From positions 84,401 to 148,400 of the forward strand of contig NZ_BJLP01000001.1 of NCBI RefSeq assembly GCF_006538705.1: a stretch of DNA of 64,000 nt. Reading direction: 5' to 3'. Under the pieces are notes generated by a model, which was given only the letters and a program-made list of their open reading frames with translations, was not told the DNA's origin and did no database searches. The stretch is from Cellulomonas uda. GTDB taxonomy: Bacteria > Actinomycetota > Actinomycetes > Actinomycetales > Cellulomonadaceae. How positions within the stretch are numbered: the first letter of the stretch is position 1; each line of letters opens with the position of its first letter. Positions 31,285 through 40,009 of this stretch are shown piece by piece. Made by a program: the position numbers and the translations under genes.

Positions 31285-32262
31285 ATGCAGTACAAGAACC
31301 TCGGCCGCAGCGGCCTGAAGGTGTCCCGCCTCGCGCTGGGCACCATGAACTTCGGCGACGCGACCGACGAGACCGACAGCCACGCGATCCTCGACGACGC
31401 ACTCGCGGCCGGCATCAACTTCGTCGACACCGCCGACGTCTACGGCGGACCGCAGAAGCCCGACATGGAGAAGGGCTTCGGGACTTCCGAAGAGATCATC
31501 GGCCGGTGGCTGGCCCGCTCCGGGCGGCGCGACGACATCGTCCTCGCGACGAAGGTGTACCAGCCGATGGGAACCGGCCCCAACGACCGGCACCTGTCCG
31601 CGTTCCACATCCGCCGCGCCTGCGAGGCCAGCCTGCGACGCCTGCAGACCGACCACATCGACCTCTACCAGATGCACCACGTCGACCGGTCCACCCCCTG
31701 GGACGAGATCTGGCAGGCGATGGACCAGCTGATCCGCGAAGGCAAGATCACCTACGTCGGATCGAGCAACTTCGCCGGCTGGGACATCGCCACCGCCCAG
31801 GGCGCCGCCCAGCAGCGCCACCTGCTCGGGCTCGTCTCCGAGCAGTCCCTGTACAACCTCACCACCCGCACCCTCGAGCTCGAGGTCATCCCCGCACTGG
31901 ACTACCACGGCATCGGCCTGATCCCGTGGAGCCCACTGGCCGGCGGCCTGCTCGCCGGCGTGCTCGACGCACCCAGCGGCGGGCGCCGCGCCCAGCTCGG
32001 CGACCAGGTCACCCAGCTGCGACCCCAGCTCGAGGCATGGGAGCAGCTGTGCACCGACCTCGGCGAGAAGCCCGCCGACGTCGCGCTCGCCTGGCTCCTG
32101 CACCACCCCGCCGTCACAGCCACGATCATCGGACCACGCACCAGCGAGCAGTTGCACACCAACCTGCACGCACTCGACGTCACGCTCGACGCCGCCACCC
32201 TGCAGCGCCTGGACGACATCTGGCCCGGACCCGGTACGGCACCCCAGGCCTACGCCTGGTGA
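31285..32262 (+). CDS. Aldo/keto reductase
   Basis: 325 residues, ATG 31285 with AACGGAGAAG ahead. Catalytic tetrad visible: Asp in FVDTADVYGG with Tyr, Lys in LATKVYQ and His in LYQMHHVD. NADPH-binding end VTATIIGPRTSEQLHTNLHAL. Closest to the YajO/voltage-gated-K-channel-beta-like AKRs that reduce aldehydes. Works in the operon with two alcohol dehydrogenases, suggesting removal of reactive carbonyls. Confidence 0.94.
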   Translation: MQYKNLGRSGLKVSRLALGTMNFGDATDETDSHAILDDALAAGINFVDTADVYGGPQKPDMEKGFGTSEEIIGRWLARSGRRDDIVLATKVYQPMGTGPNDRHLSAFHIRRACEASLRRLQTDHIDLYQMHHVDRSTPWDEIWQAMDQLIREGKITYVGSSNFAGWDIATAQGAAQQRHLLGLVSEQSLYNLTTRTLELEVIPALDYHGIGLIPWSPLAGGLLAGVLDAPSGGRRAQLGDQVTQLRPQLEAWEQLCTDLGEKPADVALAWLLHHPAVTATIIGPRTSEQLHTNLHALDVTLDAATLQRLDDIWPGPGTAPQAYAW

Positions 32263-32288
32263 TCGCGCCCTGCACGAGAGGACTCGCC

Positions 32289-32699
32289 ATGCAGATCACC
32301 CGCAGCACCGTCGCGACCGTCAAGGGCCCGGCGGACTGGTTCACCGGCGACGTCTACATCGACGCCGTCGCCGCCGCACCGGCACCCTCGCGCGTGAGCG
32401 CAAGCCTGGTGCACTTCATGCCCGGGGCACGTACCCACTGGCACCGCCACCCGCTGAGCCAGACGGTCTTCGTCACCGAAGGCGTCGGGCTCTGCCAGCG
32501 CCGCGGCGGACCCGTCGAGGTCATCCGCCCCGGTGACCGCGTCCTGTTCGAGGCCGACGAGGAGCACTGGCACGGCGCCGCGCCCGACCGGCTCATGGTC
32601 CACGTCGCCATCAACGAGGGCGACGACGACCACGCCGTCGTCCAGTGGCTGGCTCCGGTGACCGACGAGGAGTACGCCGGGGCCCCGGCCGTCTCCTGA
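32289..32699 (+). CDS. Cupin-domain protein
   Basis: 136 residues. Cupin motif 1 THWHRHPLSQTVFVTEGVG gives the H-x-H and Glu metal ligands, and motif 2 PGDRVLFEADEEHWHGAAPDR the His. Same family as the (R)-mandelonitrile-lyase-like and carboxymuconolactone-decarboxylase-linked cupins often found with AKR and MDR genes. Metal-dependent activity probable, substrate unknown. Confidence 0.9.
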   Translation: MQITRSTVATVKGPADWFTGDVYIDAVAAAPAPSRVSASLVHFMPGARTHWHRHPLSQTVFVTEGVGLCQRRGGPVEVIRPGDRVLFEADEEHWHGAAPDRLMVHVAINEGDDDHAVVQWLAPVTDEEYAGAPAVS

Positions 32700-32745
32700 C
32701 ACCCCTCCTCCACCCCCATCACCACCGAAGCAAGGAACAGCACCC

Positions 32746-33783
32746 ATGCGCGTCCACGCCTACGCCGCCCCGGCGGCCGGTCAGCCCCTCGCCCCCACGA
32801 CCGTCGAGCGTCGTGAGGTCGGCCCGAACGACGTCCTGATCACCATCGAGTACGCCGGCATCTGCCACTCCGACATCCACACCGTCAACGGCGACTGGGG
32901 CCCCCAGCCCTACCCCCTGACCCCCGGCCACGAGATCGTCGGCCTCGTCACCGAGGTCGGTCCCGAGGTCACCACCCACCAGGTCGGCGACCGCGTCGGC
33001 GTCGGCTGCATGGTCAACTCCTGCGGGCAGTGCGCCAACTGCACCCGCGGCGAGCAGCAGTTCTGCCTCAACGGCACCGTCTTCACCTACGGCTCGCCGG
33101 ACCGCGACGGCACCGTCACCCAGGGCGGCTACTCCACCCACGTCGTCGTCGACGCCAACTTCGTGCTGGCCGTGCCCGACGGCATCGACCCCGTCCAGGT
33201 CGCCCCGCTGCTCTGCGCCGGAGTCACCACCTACAACCCCCTCAAGCACTGGGGCGCCGGCCCCGGCAAGAAGGTCGCCGTCGTCGGCCTCGGCGGGCTC
33301 GGCCACATGGCCGTCAAGCTCGCCCACGCCATGGGCGCCGAGGTCACGGTCCTCTCGCAGTCCCTCAAGAAGCAGGAAGACGGTCTGCGCCTGGGCGCCG
33401 ACCACTACTACGCCACCTCGGACCCCGAGACCTTCACCACCCTGGCGGGAACGTTCGACATCATCATCAACACCGTGAGCGCCGACCTCGACGCCAACGC
33501 GTTCATCGGCCTGCTCGACCTGCACGGCGCCATGGTCAACGTCGGCGCCGCGCCCGGCCCCATGCCCGTCAACGGCGCGCTGCTCGCAGGGCACAAGTCG
33601 TTCACCGGCTCCATGATCGGCGGCATCCCGATCACCCAAGACATGCTCGACTTCTGCGGCGAACACGGCATCGGCGCCGAGGTCGAGGTCATCCCCGCCT
33701 CCCAGATCAACGAGGCCTACCAGCGCGTCCTGGCCTCCGACGTCCGCTACCGCTTCGTCATCGACGCCGCGACTCTCAGCTAG
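32746..33783 (+). CDS. NAD(P)-dependent alcohol dehydrogenase, cinnamyl-alcohol-dehydrogenase type
   Basis: 345 residues, ATG 32746 after AAGGAACAGC. Catalytic zinc ligands CHSDIH and GHE; structural zinc Cys in CGQCANCTRGEQQFC. Rossmann motif VAVVGLGGLGHMAVKLAHAMG. Matches the YahK/AdhC group of broad aldehyde reductases. Last gene of the operon, closed by the terminator at 33802. Together with the AKR and the first ADH it forms an aldehyde-handling set. Confidence 0.94.
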   Translation: MRVHAYAAPAAGQPLAPTTVERREVGPNDVLITIEYAGICHSDIHTVNGDWGPQPYPLTPGHEIVGLVTEVGPEVTTHQVGDRVGVGCMVNSCGQCANCTRGEQQFCLNGTVFTYGSPDRDGTVTQGGYSTHVVVDANFVLAVPDGIDPVQVAPLLCAGVTTYNPLKHWGAGPGKKVAVVGLGGLGHMAVKLAHAMGAEVTVLSQSLKKQEDGLRLGADHYYATSDPETFTTLAGTFDIIINTVSADLDANAFIGLLDLHGAMVNVGAAPGPMPVNGALLAGHKSFTGSMIGGIPITQDMLDFCGEHGIGAEVEVIPASQINEAYQRVLASDVRYRFVIDAATLS

Positions 33784-33801
33784 CGCCCACCGTCCGACGA
33801 C

Positions 33802-33837
33802 CGAGCAGCCCTCGCCGCAGCCGGCGAGGGCTGCTCG
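33802..33837 (+). terminator. Terminator of the redox operon
   Basis: Perfect 15-bp stem (left arm CGAGCAGCCCTCGCC, right arm 33823-33837) with the 6-nt loop GCAGCC. Confidence 0.85.
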
Positions 33838-33927
33838 CGTCTGAGCTCCCACGCCGCTGGCGCTGCACCCCGCCGAGGGAAGCGCGCCCAGCCGGCGGCG
33901 CGCCTCTACTTCCCGAGCCCTCAGGCG

Positions 33928-34064
33928 CGTCTTCCCACGGGATCGGCCGGGCGCACTCGTGCGTGCGTGCGTGCCGAGCGATTCTGCGTCTCCCTGAGCC
34001 CTTGGACGTGTCTTCCCGGGGGATCGAGCTCTTCCGAGCGATCGGGACGTCTTCCCGAGGGATC
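33928..34064. repeat. Three dispersed copies of a TCCC-NN-GGGA palindrome
   Basis: CGTCTTCCCACGGGATC (33928-33944), CGTGTCTTCCCGGGGGATC (34007-34025) and CGTCTTCCCGAGGGATC (34048-34064). The TCCC-NN-GGGA cores are 81 and 39 bp apart. The first two copies also share an upstream GAGCCCT tract. Function unknown: either an extra operator set or a decayed tandem repeat of about 40 bp. Confidence 0.65.
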
Positions 34065-34152
34065 ACCTGCGTCTTACCGCCGGATTCAGCACCCCAACGG
34101 GGAGCCATCTGTCCGAGTTTCGCGCTGAGGGAATGGCGCGGCGGCGTCCGGA

Positions 34153-34173
34153 GTTGAGCCTGGCAGACTCAAG
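34153..34173. promoter_or_regulatory. HspR operator (HAIR) 1
   Basis: GTTGAGC-N7-ACTCAAG; the right arm is perfect and the left arm 5 of 7 against CTTGAGT-N7-ACTCAAG. Confidence 0.88.
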
Positions 34174-34216
34174 TTTGCTGGTTCGGACTTGCGGCGGCCC
34201 TGCGGTCGGATGCAAG

Positions 34217-34237
34217 GTTGAGCGCAGCGGACTCAAG
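34217..34237. promoter_or_regulatory. HspR operator (HAIR) 2
   Basis: GTTGAGC-N7-ACTCAAG, same arms as HAIR 1 and exactly 64 bp (about six helical turns) downstream; 44 bp before the dnaK start. Confidence 0.88.
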
Positions 34238-34281
34238 AGCGTCCAGTGCACCAGCACCACGATCGAAAGAAGGCACCACAC

Positions 34282-36138
34282 ATGGCACGAGCAGTCGGCA
34301 TCGACCTGGGCACGACGAACTCCGTCGTCGCCGTCCTCGAGGGTGGCGAGCCCACGGTCATCGCCAACGCGGAGGGGTCGCGCACGACTCCGTCGGTCGT
34401 GGCGTTCTCGAAGACGGGCGAGGTGCTCGTCGGCGAGATCGCCAAGCGCCAGGCCGTCACCAACGTCGACCGCACGATCACGTCCGTCAAGCGCCACATG
34501 GGCACGGACTGGACCGTCGACATCGACGACAAGAAGTACACCGCGCAGGAGATCTCCGCGCGTGTGCTCGGCAAGCTCAAGCGTGACGCCGAGGCGTACC
34601 TGGGCGAGCCCGTCACGGAGGCCGTCATCACGGTCCCGGCGTACTTCAACGACGCCGAGCGCCAGGCCACCAAGGACGCCGGCGCCATCGCGGGCCTCAA
34701 CGTCCTGCGCATCATCAACGAGCCCACGGCGGCCGCGCTCGCGTACGGCCTGGAGAAGGGCAAGGAGGACGAGCTCATCCTCGTCTTCGACCTCGGCGGT
34801 GGCACGTTCGACGTGTCCCTCCTGGAGGTCGGCAAGGACGACGACGGCTTCTCGACGATCGAGGTCCGCGCGACGTCCGGTGACAACCGGCTCGGCGGTG
34901 ACGACTGGGACAACCGGATCGTCGACTTCCTGGTCACCGAGGTGAAGAACTCCTCGGGCGTGGACCTGTCGAAGGACAAGATCGCGCTGCAGCGTCTGCG
35001 TGAGGCGGCGGAGCAGGCCAAGAAGGAGCTCTCGTCGGCCACCAGCACCAACATCTCGCTGCAGTACCTGTCGATGAGCGAGAACGGCCCCATCCACCTG
35101 GACACCAAGCTCACGCGCGCGCAGTTCCAGCAGATGACGCAGGACCTGATCGACCGGACCAAGGCGCCGTTCCACGCGGTCATCCGCGACGCGGGCATCC
35201 AGCTGTCCGACATCGACCACGTCGTGCTCGTCGGCGGCTCGACCCGCATGCCCGCGGTCACCGAGGTCGTCAAGGAGCTCACGGGCGGCCGCGAGCCGAA
35301 CAAGGGCGTGAACCCCGACGAGGTCGTCGCCGTGGGTGCTGCGCTGCAGGCCGGTGTCATGAAGGGCGACCGCAAGGACGTCCTGCTGATCGACGTCACC
35401 CCGCTGAGCCTCGGCATCGAGACCAAGGGCGGCGTGATGACCAAGCTCATCGAGCGCAACACGGCCATCCCGACGAAGCGCTCGGAGATCTTCTCCACCG
35501 CGGAGGACAACCAGCCGTCGGTGCTCATCCAGGTGTTCCAGGGCGAGCGTGAGTTCGCGCGGGACAACAAGCCGCTGGGCACGTTCGAGCTGACGGGCAT
35601 CGCGCCGGCGCCGCGCGGGCTGCCGCAGATCGAGGTCACGTTCGACATCGACGCGAACGGCATCGTGCACGTGTCCGCCAAGGACCGCGGCACGGGCAAG
35701 GAGCAGTCGATGACGATCACCGGCGGCTCGGCCCTCCCCAAGGAGGACATCGAGCGCATGGTGCGCGAGGCTGAGGAGCACGCGGCGGAGGACAAGAAGC
35801 GCCGCGAGGACGCCGAGGCGCGCAACAGCGCCGAGCAGCTCGTCTACTCGACGGAGAAGCTGCTCGTCGACAACGCCGACAAGCTGCCCGAGGACGTCAA
35901 GACCGAGGTCCAGTCGAAGGTCGACGACCTGAAGAAGGCGCTCGAGGGCACCGACACCGACGCGGTGAAGTCCGCGACGGCGGCGCTGTCCACGTCCGCG
36001 CAGAAGATCGGTGAGGCCATCTACTCGCAGGCCCAGGCGGAGACCCCGGCCGACGCCCCGACGGGTGACGCGGGCTCGTCGTCCGACGACGACGTGGTCG
36101 ACGCCGAGATCGTCGACGACGAGGACGACAAGAAGTGA
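34282..36138 (+). CDS. dnaK: Chaperone protein DnaK (Hsp70)
   Basis: 618 residues, ATG 34282 with GAAAGAAGG ahead. Nucleotide-binding signatures [36 protein letters not shown] and [17 protein letters not shown]; hydrophobic linker [18 protein letters not shown]; acidic tail ending [17 protein letters not shown]-driven folding chaperone working with GrpE and DnaJ encoded downstream. The grpE start overlaps its stop. Repressed by HspR through the two HAIR sites. Confidence 0.98.
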   Translation: MARAVGIDLGTTNSVVAVLEGGEPTVIANAEGSRTTPSVVAFSKTGEVLVGEIAKRQAVTNVDRTITSVKRHMGTDWTVDIDDKKYTAQEISARVLGKLKRDAEAYLGEPVTEAVITVPAYFNDAERQATKDAGAIAGLNVLRIINEPTAAALAYGLEKGKEDELILVFDLGGGTFDVSLLEVGKDDDGFSTIEVRATSGDNRLGGDDWDNRIVDFLVTEVKNSSGVDLSKDKIALQRLREAAEQAKKELSSATSTNISLQYLSMSENGPIHLDTKLTRAQFQQMTQDLIDRTKAPFHAVIRDAGIQLSDIDHVVLVGGSTRMPAVTEVVKELTGGREPNKGVNPDEVVAVGAALQAGVMKGDRKDVLLIDVTPLSLGIETKGGVMTKLIERNTAIPTKRSEIFSTAEDNQPSVLIQVFQGEREFARDNKPLGTFELTGIAPAPRGLPQIEVTFDIDANGIVHVSAKDRGTGKEQSMTITGGSALPKEDIERMVREAEEHAAEDKKRREDAEARNSAEQLVYSTEKLLVDNADKLPEDVKTEVQSKVDDLKKALEGTDTDAVKSATAALSTSAQKIGEAIYSQAQAETPADAPTGDAGSSSDDDVVDAEIVDDEDDKK

Positions 36139-36767
36139 CGGACCAGCCGACGACCCCCGGGCCCGAGCAGGGCCCGGGGGACACCCCCGAGAACGAGGCG
36201 CCCCGGTTCACGGACAAGCGCCGCATCGACCCGGAGACCGGCCAGGTGCGTGAGCCCACGCCCGAGGAGGCCGTGATCGCGGAGGCCGAGGCCGCCGCGG
36301 CCGGCGGTGGCGAGGTGTCGGACGCGCAGCGGCTGGCCGACGAGCGGCTCGAGGAGCTGCAGCGCGCCCAGGCGGCGCACTACAACCTCGAGCAGCAGTA
36401 CAACGCGTACGTGAAGCGCTCGAAGACCGAGGTGCTCGCCGCGCACGAGCGCGGTGTCGCGGCGGTCGCCGAGGCGCTCATCCCGGTGCTCGACGACATC
36501 GAGCTGGCCCGCCAGCACGGTGACCTCGCCGAGGGGCCGTTCGCGTCGATCGCCGAGAAGCTCGAGGCGACCCTCGGGCGGTTCGGCGTCGAGCGGTACG
36601 GCGCCGCGGGCGAGGAGTTCGACCCGGCGGTGCACGAGGCGCTCATGCACTCGCACTCGGCCGATGTGACGACGTCGACCGTGCAGATGGTCCTGCAGCC
36701 GGGCTACCGGACCAAGGACCGGGTGCTGCGCGCGGCACGCGTCGCGGTGGTGGACCCGGAGGCCTGA
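36135..36767 (+). CDS. grpE: Nucleotide exchange factor GrpE
   Basis: 210 residues from GTG 36135 (GTGA overlap with dnaK). A long acidic disordered N-terminus, a coiled coil ([27 protein letters not shown]) and the C-terminal beta domain with the family signature [19 protein letters not shown] and [20 protein letters not shown]. It releases ADP from DnaK. Confidence 0.97.
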   Translation: MTDQPTTPGPEQGPGDTPENEAPRFTDKRRIDPETGQVREPTPEEAVIAEAEAAAAGGGEVSDAQRLADERLEELQRAQAAHYNLEQQYNAYVKRSKTEVLAAHERGVAAVAEALIPVLDDIELARQHGDLAEGPFASIAEKLEATLGRFGVERYGAAGEEFDPAVHEALMHSHSADVTTSTVQMVLQPGYRTKDRVLRAARVAVVDPEA

Positions 36768-36804
36768 CGACGAGCACGCACGACATCACGAGGAGGGAGG
36801 CGCC

Positions 36805-37776
36805 GTGACCGGGCAGGACTGGCTCGAGAAGGACTTCTACTCGGTCCTCGGCGTCCCCAAGGACGCCGACGCGGCCACGATCAAGAAGGCGTACCGCAAG
36901 CTCGCGCGGGAGAAGCACCCGGACCACAACCCGGGTGACGCGAAGGCCGAGGCGCAGTTCAAGGACATCGGCGAGGCGTACTCGGTGCTGTCCGACCCCG
37001 AGCAGCGCCAGCAGTACGACCAGCTGCGCGCGATGGCCGGCGGTGCGCGCTTCACGGCAGGCGGCCGCGGTGGCGGCGGTGGGTTCGAGGACATCCTGGG
37101 CGGCATGTTCGGGGGCGGCGGCGGGGGCAACACCCGCGTCCGCTACTCGAGCGGCGGTGCGGGCGGCTTCGAGGACATCCTCGGCGGGATGTTCGGCGGC
37201 GGGTTCCAGCGCGGACCGCAGCCGGGTGCGGACCTCGCCGCGGCCGTCGAGCTGCCGTTCCGGCAGGCCGTCGAGGGGTCGACCGTGTCGTTGCAGGTCG
37301 GCGGTCGCACCGTCAACGCCCGCATCCCGTCCGGGGTGCGCGACGGGCAGAAGATCCGGCTGCGCGGCAAGGGGCGGCCCGGTGAGCCCGGGGCCCCCGC
37401 GGGCGACCTCGTCGTGACCGTGCACGTCGCGCCGCACCCGGTGTTCACGCTCGACGGGCGCAACCTCAAGGTCACCGTGCCGGTGGCGTTCGACGAGGCC
37501 GCGCTGGGCGCGACGATCGACGTGCCGACGCTCGACGGGGACACGGTGCGCGTCAAGGTGCCCGCCGGGACGCCGTCGGGGCGCACGCTGCGCGTCAAGG
37601 GCAAGGGCGTGCGCGCGTCCGGCTCGGCGAAGTCCGACGGTGACCTCATGGTGACCGTGCAGGTCGTCGTGCCCCAGCGCCTGTCCGACGCGGCACGCGA
37701 GGCGGTGCAGGCGTTCGGCATCGCGACCAGCGGCGAGAACCCGCGCGCGACCCTCATGGAGCAGGCGCGCGCATGA
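36805..37776 (+). CDS. dnaJ: DnaJ/CbpA-type co-chaperone without zinc finger
   Basis: 323 residues from GTG 36805. J domain residues 9-75 with HPD in REKHPDHNP. A Gly/Phe-rich region contains an exact 11-residue duplication FEDILGGMFGG (about residues 93 and 117). C-terminal substrate domains DLVVTVHVAPHPVFTLDG and DLMVTVQVVVPQ. The four CxxCxGxG zinc-finger repeats are absent, so it is the class II form. It stimulates DnaK ATPase. Third gene of the heat-shock operon. Confidence 0.95.
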   Translation: MTGQDWLEKDFYSVLGVPKDADAATIKKAYRKLAREKHPDHNPGDAKAEAQFKDIGEAYSVLSDPEQRQQYDQLRAMAGGARFTAGGRGGGGGFEDILGGMFGGGGGGNTRVRYSSGGAGGFEDILGGMFGGGFQRGPQPGADLAAAVELPFRQAVEGSTVSLQVGGRTVNARIPSGVRDGQKIRLRGKGRPGEPGAPAGDLVVTVHVAPHPVFTLDGRNLKVTVPVAFDEAALGATIDVPTLDGDTVRVKVPAGTPSGRTLRVKGKGVRASGSAKSDGDLMVTVQVVVPQRLSDAAREAVQAFGIATSGENPRATLMEQARA

Positions 37777-37782
37777 CCCACA

Positions 37783-37859
37783 CCGCCGAGCGCGCACGTC
37801 CCGCCCCGAGTGCGCACGCCAGTCGTGCGCACTCGGGCGCGGGCGTGCGCACTCGGCGG
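37783..37859. repeat. Nested GTGCGCACTCGG hairpin between dnaJ and hspR
   Basis: Inner perfect stem CCGAGTGCGCACG (37806-37818) / CGTGCGCACTCGG (37824-37836), loop CCAGT. Outer 16-bp arms (37783-37798 and 37844-37859) match with one mismatch. The element belongs to the same family as 38336-38408. Confidence 0.75.
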
Positions 37860-37873
37860 ACGGGGGGTGGGCG

Positions 37874-38302
37874 GTGAACGAGGACACGCCCATGTTCGTC
37901 ATCTCGCGCGCCGCCGAGCTCGCGGGCATGCACCCCCAGACGCTGCGGCAGTACGACCGGCTCGGGCTGGTCTCGCCGCGGCGCACCGCCGGGCGCGGGC
38001 GCCGGTACTCGCTGCGCGACGTCGCGACCCTGCGCGAGGTGCAGCGGCTCTCGCAGGACGAGGGCATCAACCTGGCCGGCATCAAGCGGATCCTCGAGCT
38101 CGAGGCGCAGGTGCTGCGGCTCGAGCGGCAGGTCGACTACCTGCGCTCCTTCGTCGAGCCCGGGCGTCGCGTCTTCACGGCCGACCCGCGCGGCGACGTG
38201 GTCGCGACGAGGCGCCCACCCCGCTCCCCGCGCGTCGCGCAACCCCCGCGCGCGATCACGGCGTCGACCTCCGCGGTCGTCCTCTGGCGCCCCACCCGCT
38301 GA
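37874..38302 (+). CDS. hspR: Heat-shock repressor HspR (MerR family)
   Basis: 142 residues from GTG 37874. HTH: MFVISRAAELAGMHPQTLRQYDRLGLVSPRRTAGRGRRYSLRDVATLREVQRLSQDEGINLAGIKRIL, diagnostic of HspR. The C-terminal tail is basic and disordered. It binds HAIR sites with DnaK as co-repressor and would close a feedback loop on this operon. The long hairpin between dnaJ and hspR could lower hspR expression relative to the chaperones. Confidence 0.96.
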   Translation: MNEDTPMFVISRAAELAGMHPQTLRQYDRLGLVSPRRTAGRGRRYSLRDVATLREVQRLSQDEGINLAGIKRILELEAQVLRLERQVDYLRSFVEPGRRVFTADPRGDVVATRRPPRSPRVAQPPRAITASTSAVVLWRPTR

Positions 38303-38335
38303 CCCCCAGCACAGCCCGACCCCGCCCACCCCTCG

Positions 38336-38408
38336 CCGAGTGCGCACGGTCGTGCGCGAGCGCGCACGCAAGACGTGCGCACTCGGTCCGGGACGTGCGC
38401 GCTCGGCC
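38336..38408. repeat. Second GTGCGCACTCGG hairpin cluster, after hspR
   Basis: CCGAGTGCGCACG (38336-38348), CGTGCGC-N4-GCGCACG (38351-38368), CGTGCGCACTCGG (38374-38386) and CGTGCGCGCTCGGCC (38394-38408) can fold in several alternative stems. Probable terminator of the dnaK operon. Confidence 0.7.
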
Positions 38409-38442
38409 GGGAGGGGATGGGTCGGGGCGGCAGGATGGGTGG

Positions 38443-39984
38443 GTGAGCACCGCGCTGGGGGTCGACGTCGGGACGACGCACACCAAGGTCGCGCTCGTCG
38501 ACGTCGACGCACCGCGCACGCTCGCGGTCGCGTCCGCCCCCACCCCGGCGCCCGCCGACCTCCTGCGCGTCGTCGCGGACCTCACGCGCCGCGTGCTCGC
38601 GGCCGCACCGGACGCACCCGTCCCCGCGGCGGTCGGGGTCGCGTCGATGGCGGAGACCGGCGTCCCGGTCGGCCCGGAAGACGAGCCGCGCGGCGACTGG
38701 CTGCGCTGGGACGGCCACCGCGCCGGCGCCCAGGCCGACGCGCTCGCGGCCCGGTTGGGCCGTGCCGAGCTGTTCGCGGCGACGGGCGTGCGGGCGTCGG
38801 CGAAGGTGCCGCTCGCGACCTGGGTGTGGCTGCGCGACGAGCGGGCCGACAGCGTCGTCGGCCGCCGCACGGACACGGGAGGCGAGCGCGGGACGGTCGG
38901 CGCGCTGCACGGTGACGGGCGGTGGGCCGGTGCCGCGGACCTCGTCGTGCTCGGCCTGACGGGCCGGCTCGTCACCGACCACACGCTCGCGGGCCGCACC
39001 ATGGCGTACCGCCTGGGTGACGTGCAGACAGGGCTCCCGGCGGCGTTCGACGTGGACCTGCTGGCCGAGGTCGGCCTCGCTCCGCACCAGGTCCCGCGGG
39101 TGCTGCGCCCGGGCGAGACCGTCCCGCTGCGGGCCGGCGCGCTCACCGACGCGGGGCTGCTCGTCGGCACGCCCGTGACGGTCGCGGGGCACGACCACGC
39201 GGTCGGCGCGTTCGCCGCCGGTGTGCGCGCCGCGGGCGACGTCGCGGACTCGGTCGGGACCTCGGAGGTCGTGTGCACGGTCCTGGCGGCGGACCCCGAG
39301 CCGGGTCCGGTCGCCGCGGCGGGCATGAGCCTGGTGCGCACGGTCCGCGGGGACGCGCCGGCGCTGGTCGCGGGGTCGTCGAGCGCGGGGGGCGCGGTCG
39401 CGGCGTGGCTGGCGCACGTCGCACCGGCCGACGAGCACGCCGGGCTACTGGCACGCGCGTCGGTGGTCGACGACGCGCTCGTCGCGCTGCTCGTCGGGGA
39501 TGCCGCGCACGCCTCGGGTGCGCCCGGGTTCGTCGTGCTGCCCTACGGGCACGGGCGGCAGACGCCCGCGCCCGACGCGGCCGCGACGCTCCGCGCCGTC
39601 GGGCCTGTGCCGACGGACCCGGTCGCGGCGCTGCGGGGCGTGCTGCTCGGCGCCGCGCTGCAGGCGCGGTGGATGCTCGACGCGCAGGCAGCGCTCGCGG
39701 GCACACCGCCCGCCCGGGTGCGCGCTCTCGGTCGCCCGATGATCGCCAACCCCGCGTGGGCCGCGCTCAAGCGGTGGTGCACCCCGGTCCCGCTGGACGT
39801 CGTCGCCGACGAGGAGGCGGTCGCGGCAGGCGCCGCGCTGCTCGCGGCGGAGCGCGCCGCCCTCGTCGGCCCGGCGCCGGTGCTGTCCGCGCTCGCGGGT
39901 CCCGCGCAGGACGTAGCGCCCGACCCGGCCGCCGTCGAGCGGCGTCTCGCGGGCTTCGTCGCCGAGGCCCGCGCGCCGCGCTGA
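38443..39984 (+). CDS. FGGY-family carbohydrate kinase
   Basis: 513 residues from GTG 38443. Phosphate-1 motif ALGVDVGTTHTKVALVDVD; middle block VTVAGHDHAVGAFAAGV and DSVGTSEVV; the C-terminal ATP region ALGRPMIANPAWAALKRWCTPVPLDVVADEEAVAAGAALLA. FGGY kinases phosphorylate pentoses, glycerol or related polyols; the pattern is nearest to L-fuculose/xylulose-like members but no substrate is evident. No sugar operon genes flank it. Confidence 0.9.
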   Translation: MSTALGVDVGTTHTKVALVDVDAPRTLAVASAPTPAPADLLRVVADLTRRVLAAAPDAPVPAAVGVASMAETGVPVGPEDEPRGDWLRWDGHRAGAQADALAARLGRAELFAATGVRASAKVPLATWVWLRDERADSVVGRRTDTGGERGTVGALHGDGRWAGAADLVVLGLTGRLVTDHTLAGRTMAYRLGDVQTGLPAAFDVDLLAEVGLAPHQVPRVLRPGETVPLRAGALTDAGLLVGTPVTVAGHDHAVGAFAAGVRAAGDVADSVGTSEVVCTVLAADPEPGPVAAAGMSLVRTVRGDAPALVAGSSSAGGAVAAWLAHVAPADEHAGLLARASVVDDALVALLVGDAAHASGAPGFVVLPYGHGRQTPAPDAAATLRAVGPVPTDPVAALRGVLLGAALQARWMLDAQAALAGTPPARVRALGRPMIANPAWAALKRWCTPVPLDVVADEEAVAAGAALLAAERAALVGPAPVLSALAGPAQDVAPDPAAVERRLAGFVAEARAPR

Positions 39985-40009
39985 CGGACGGCCCGCAGGA
40001 GCCGTCGGG

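Larger units (their letters stand above)
33784..34281. other. Intergenic region upstream of dnaK
   Basis: 498 bp with no gene. It contains a terminator (33802-33837), three CTTCCC..GGGATC repeats (33928-34064) and two HspR HAIR operators (34153-34237). The dnaK promoter should lie at 34150-34250. Confidence 0.8.
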
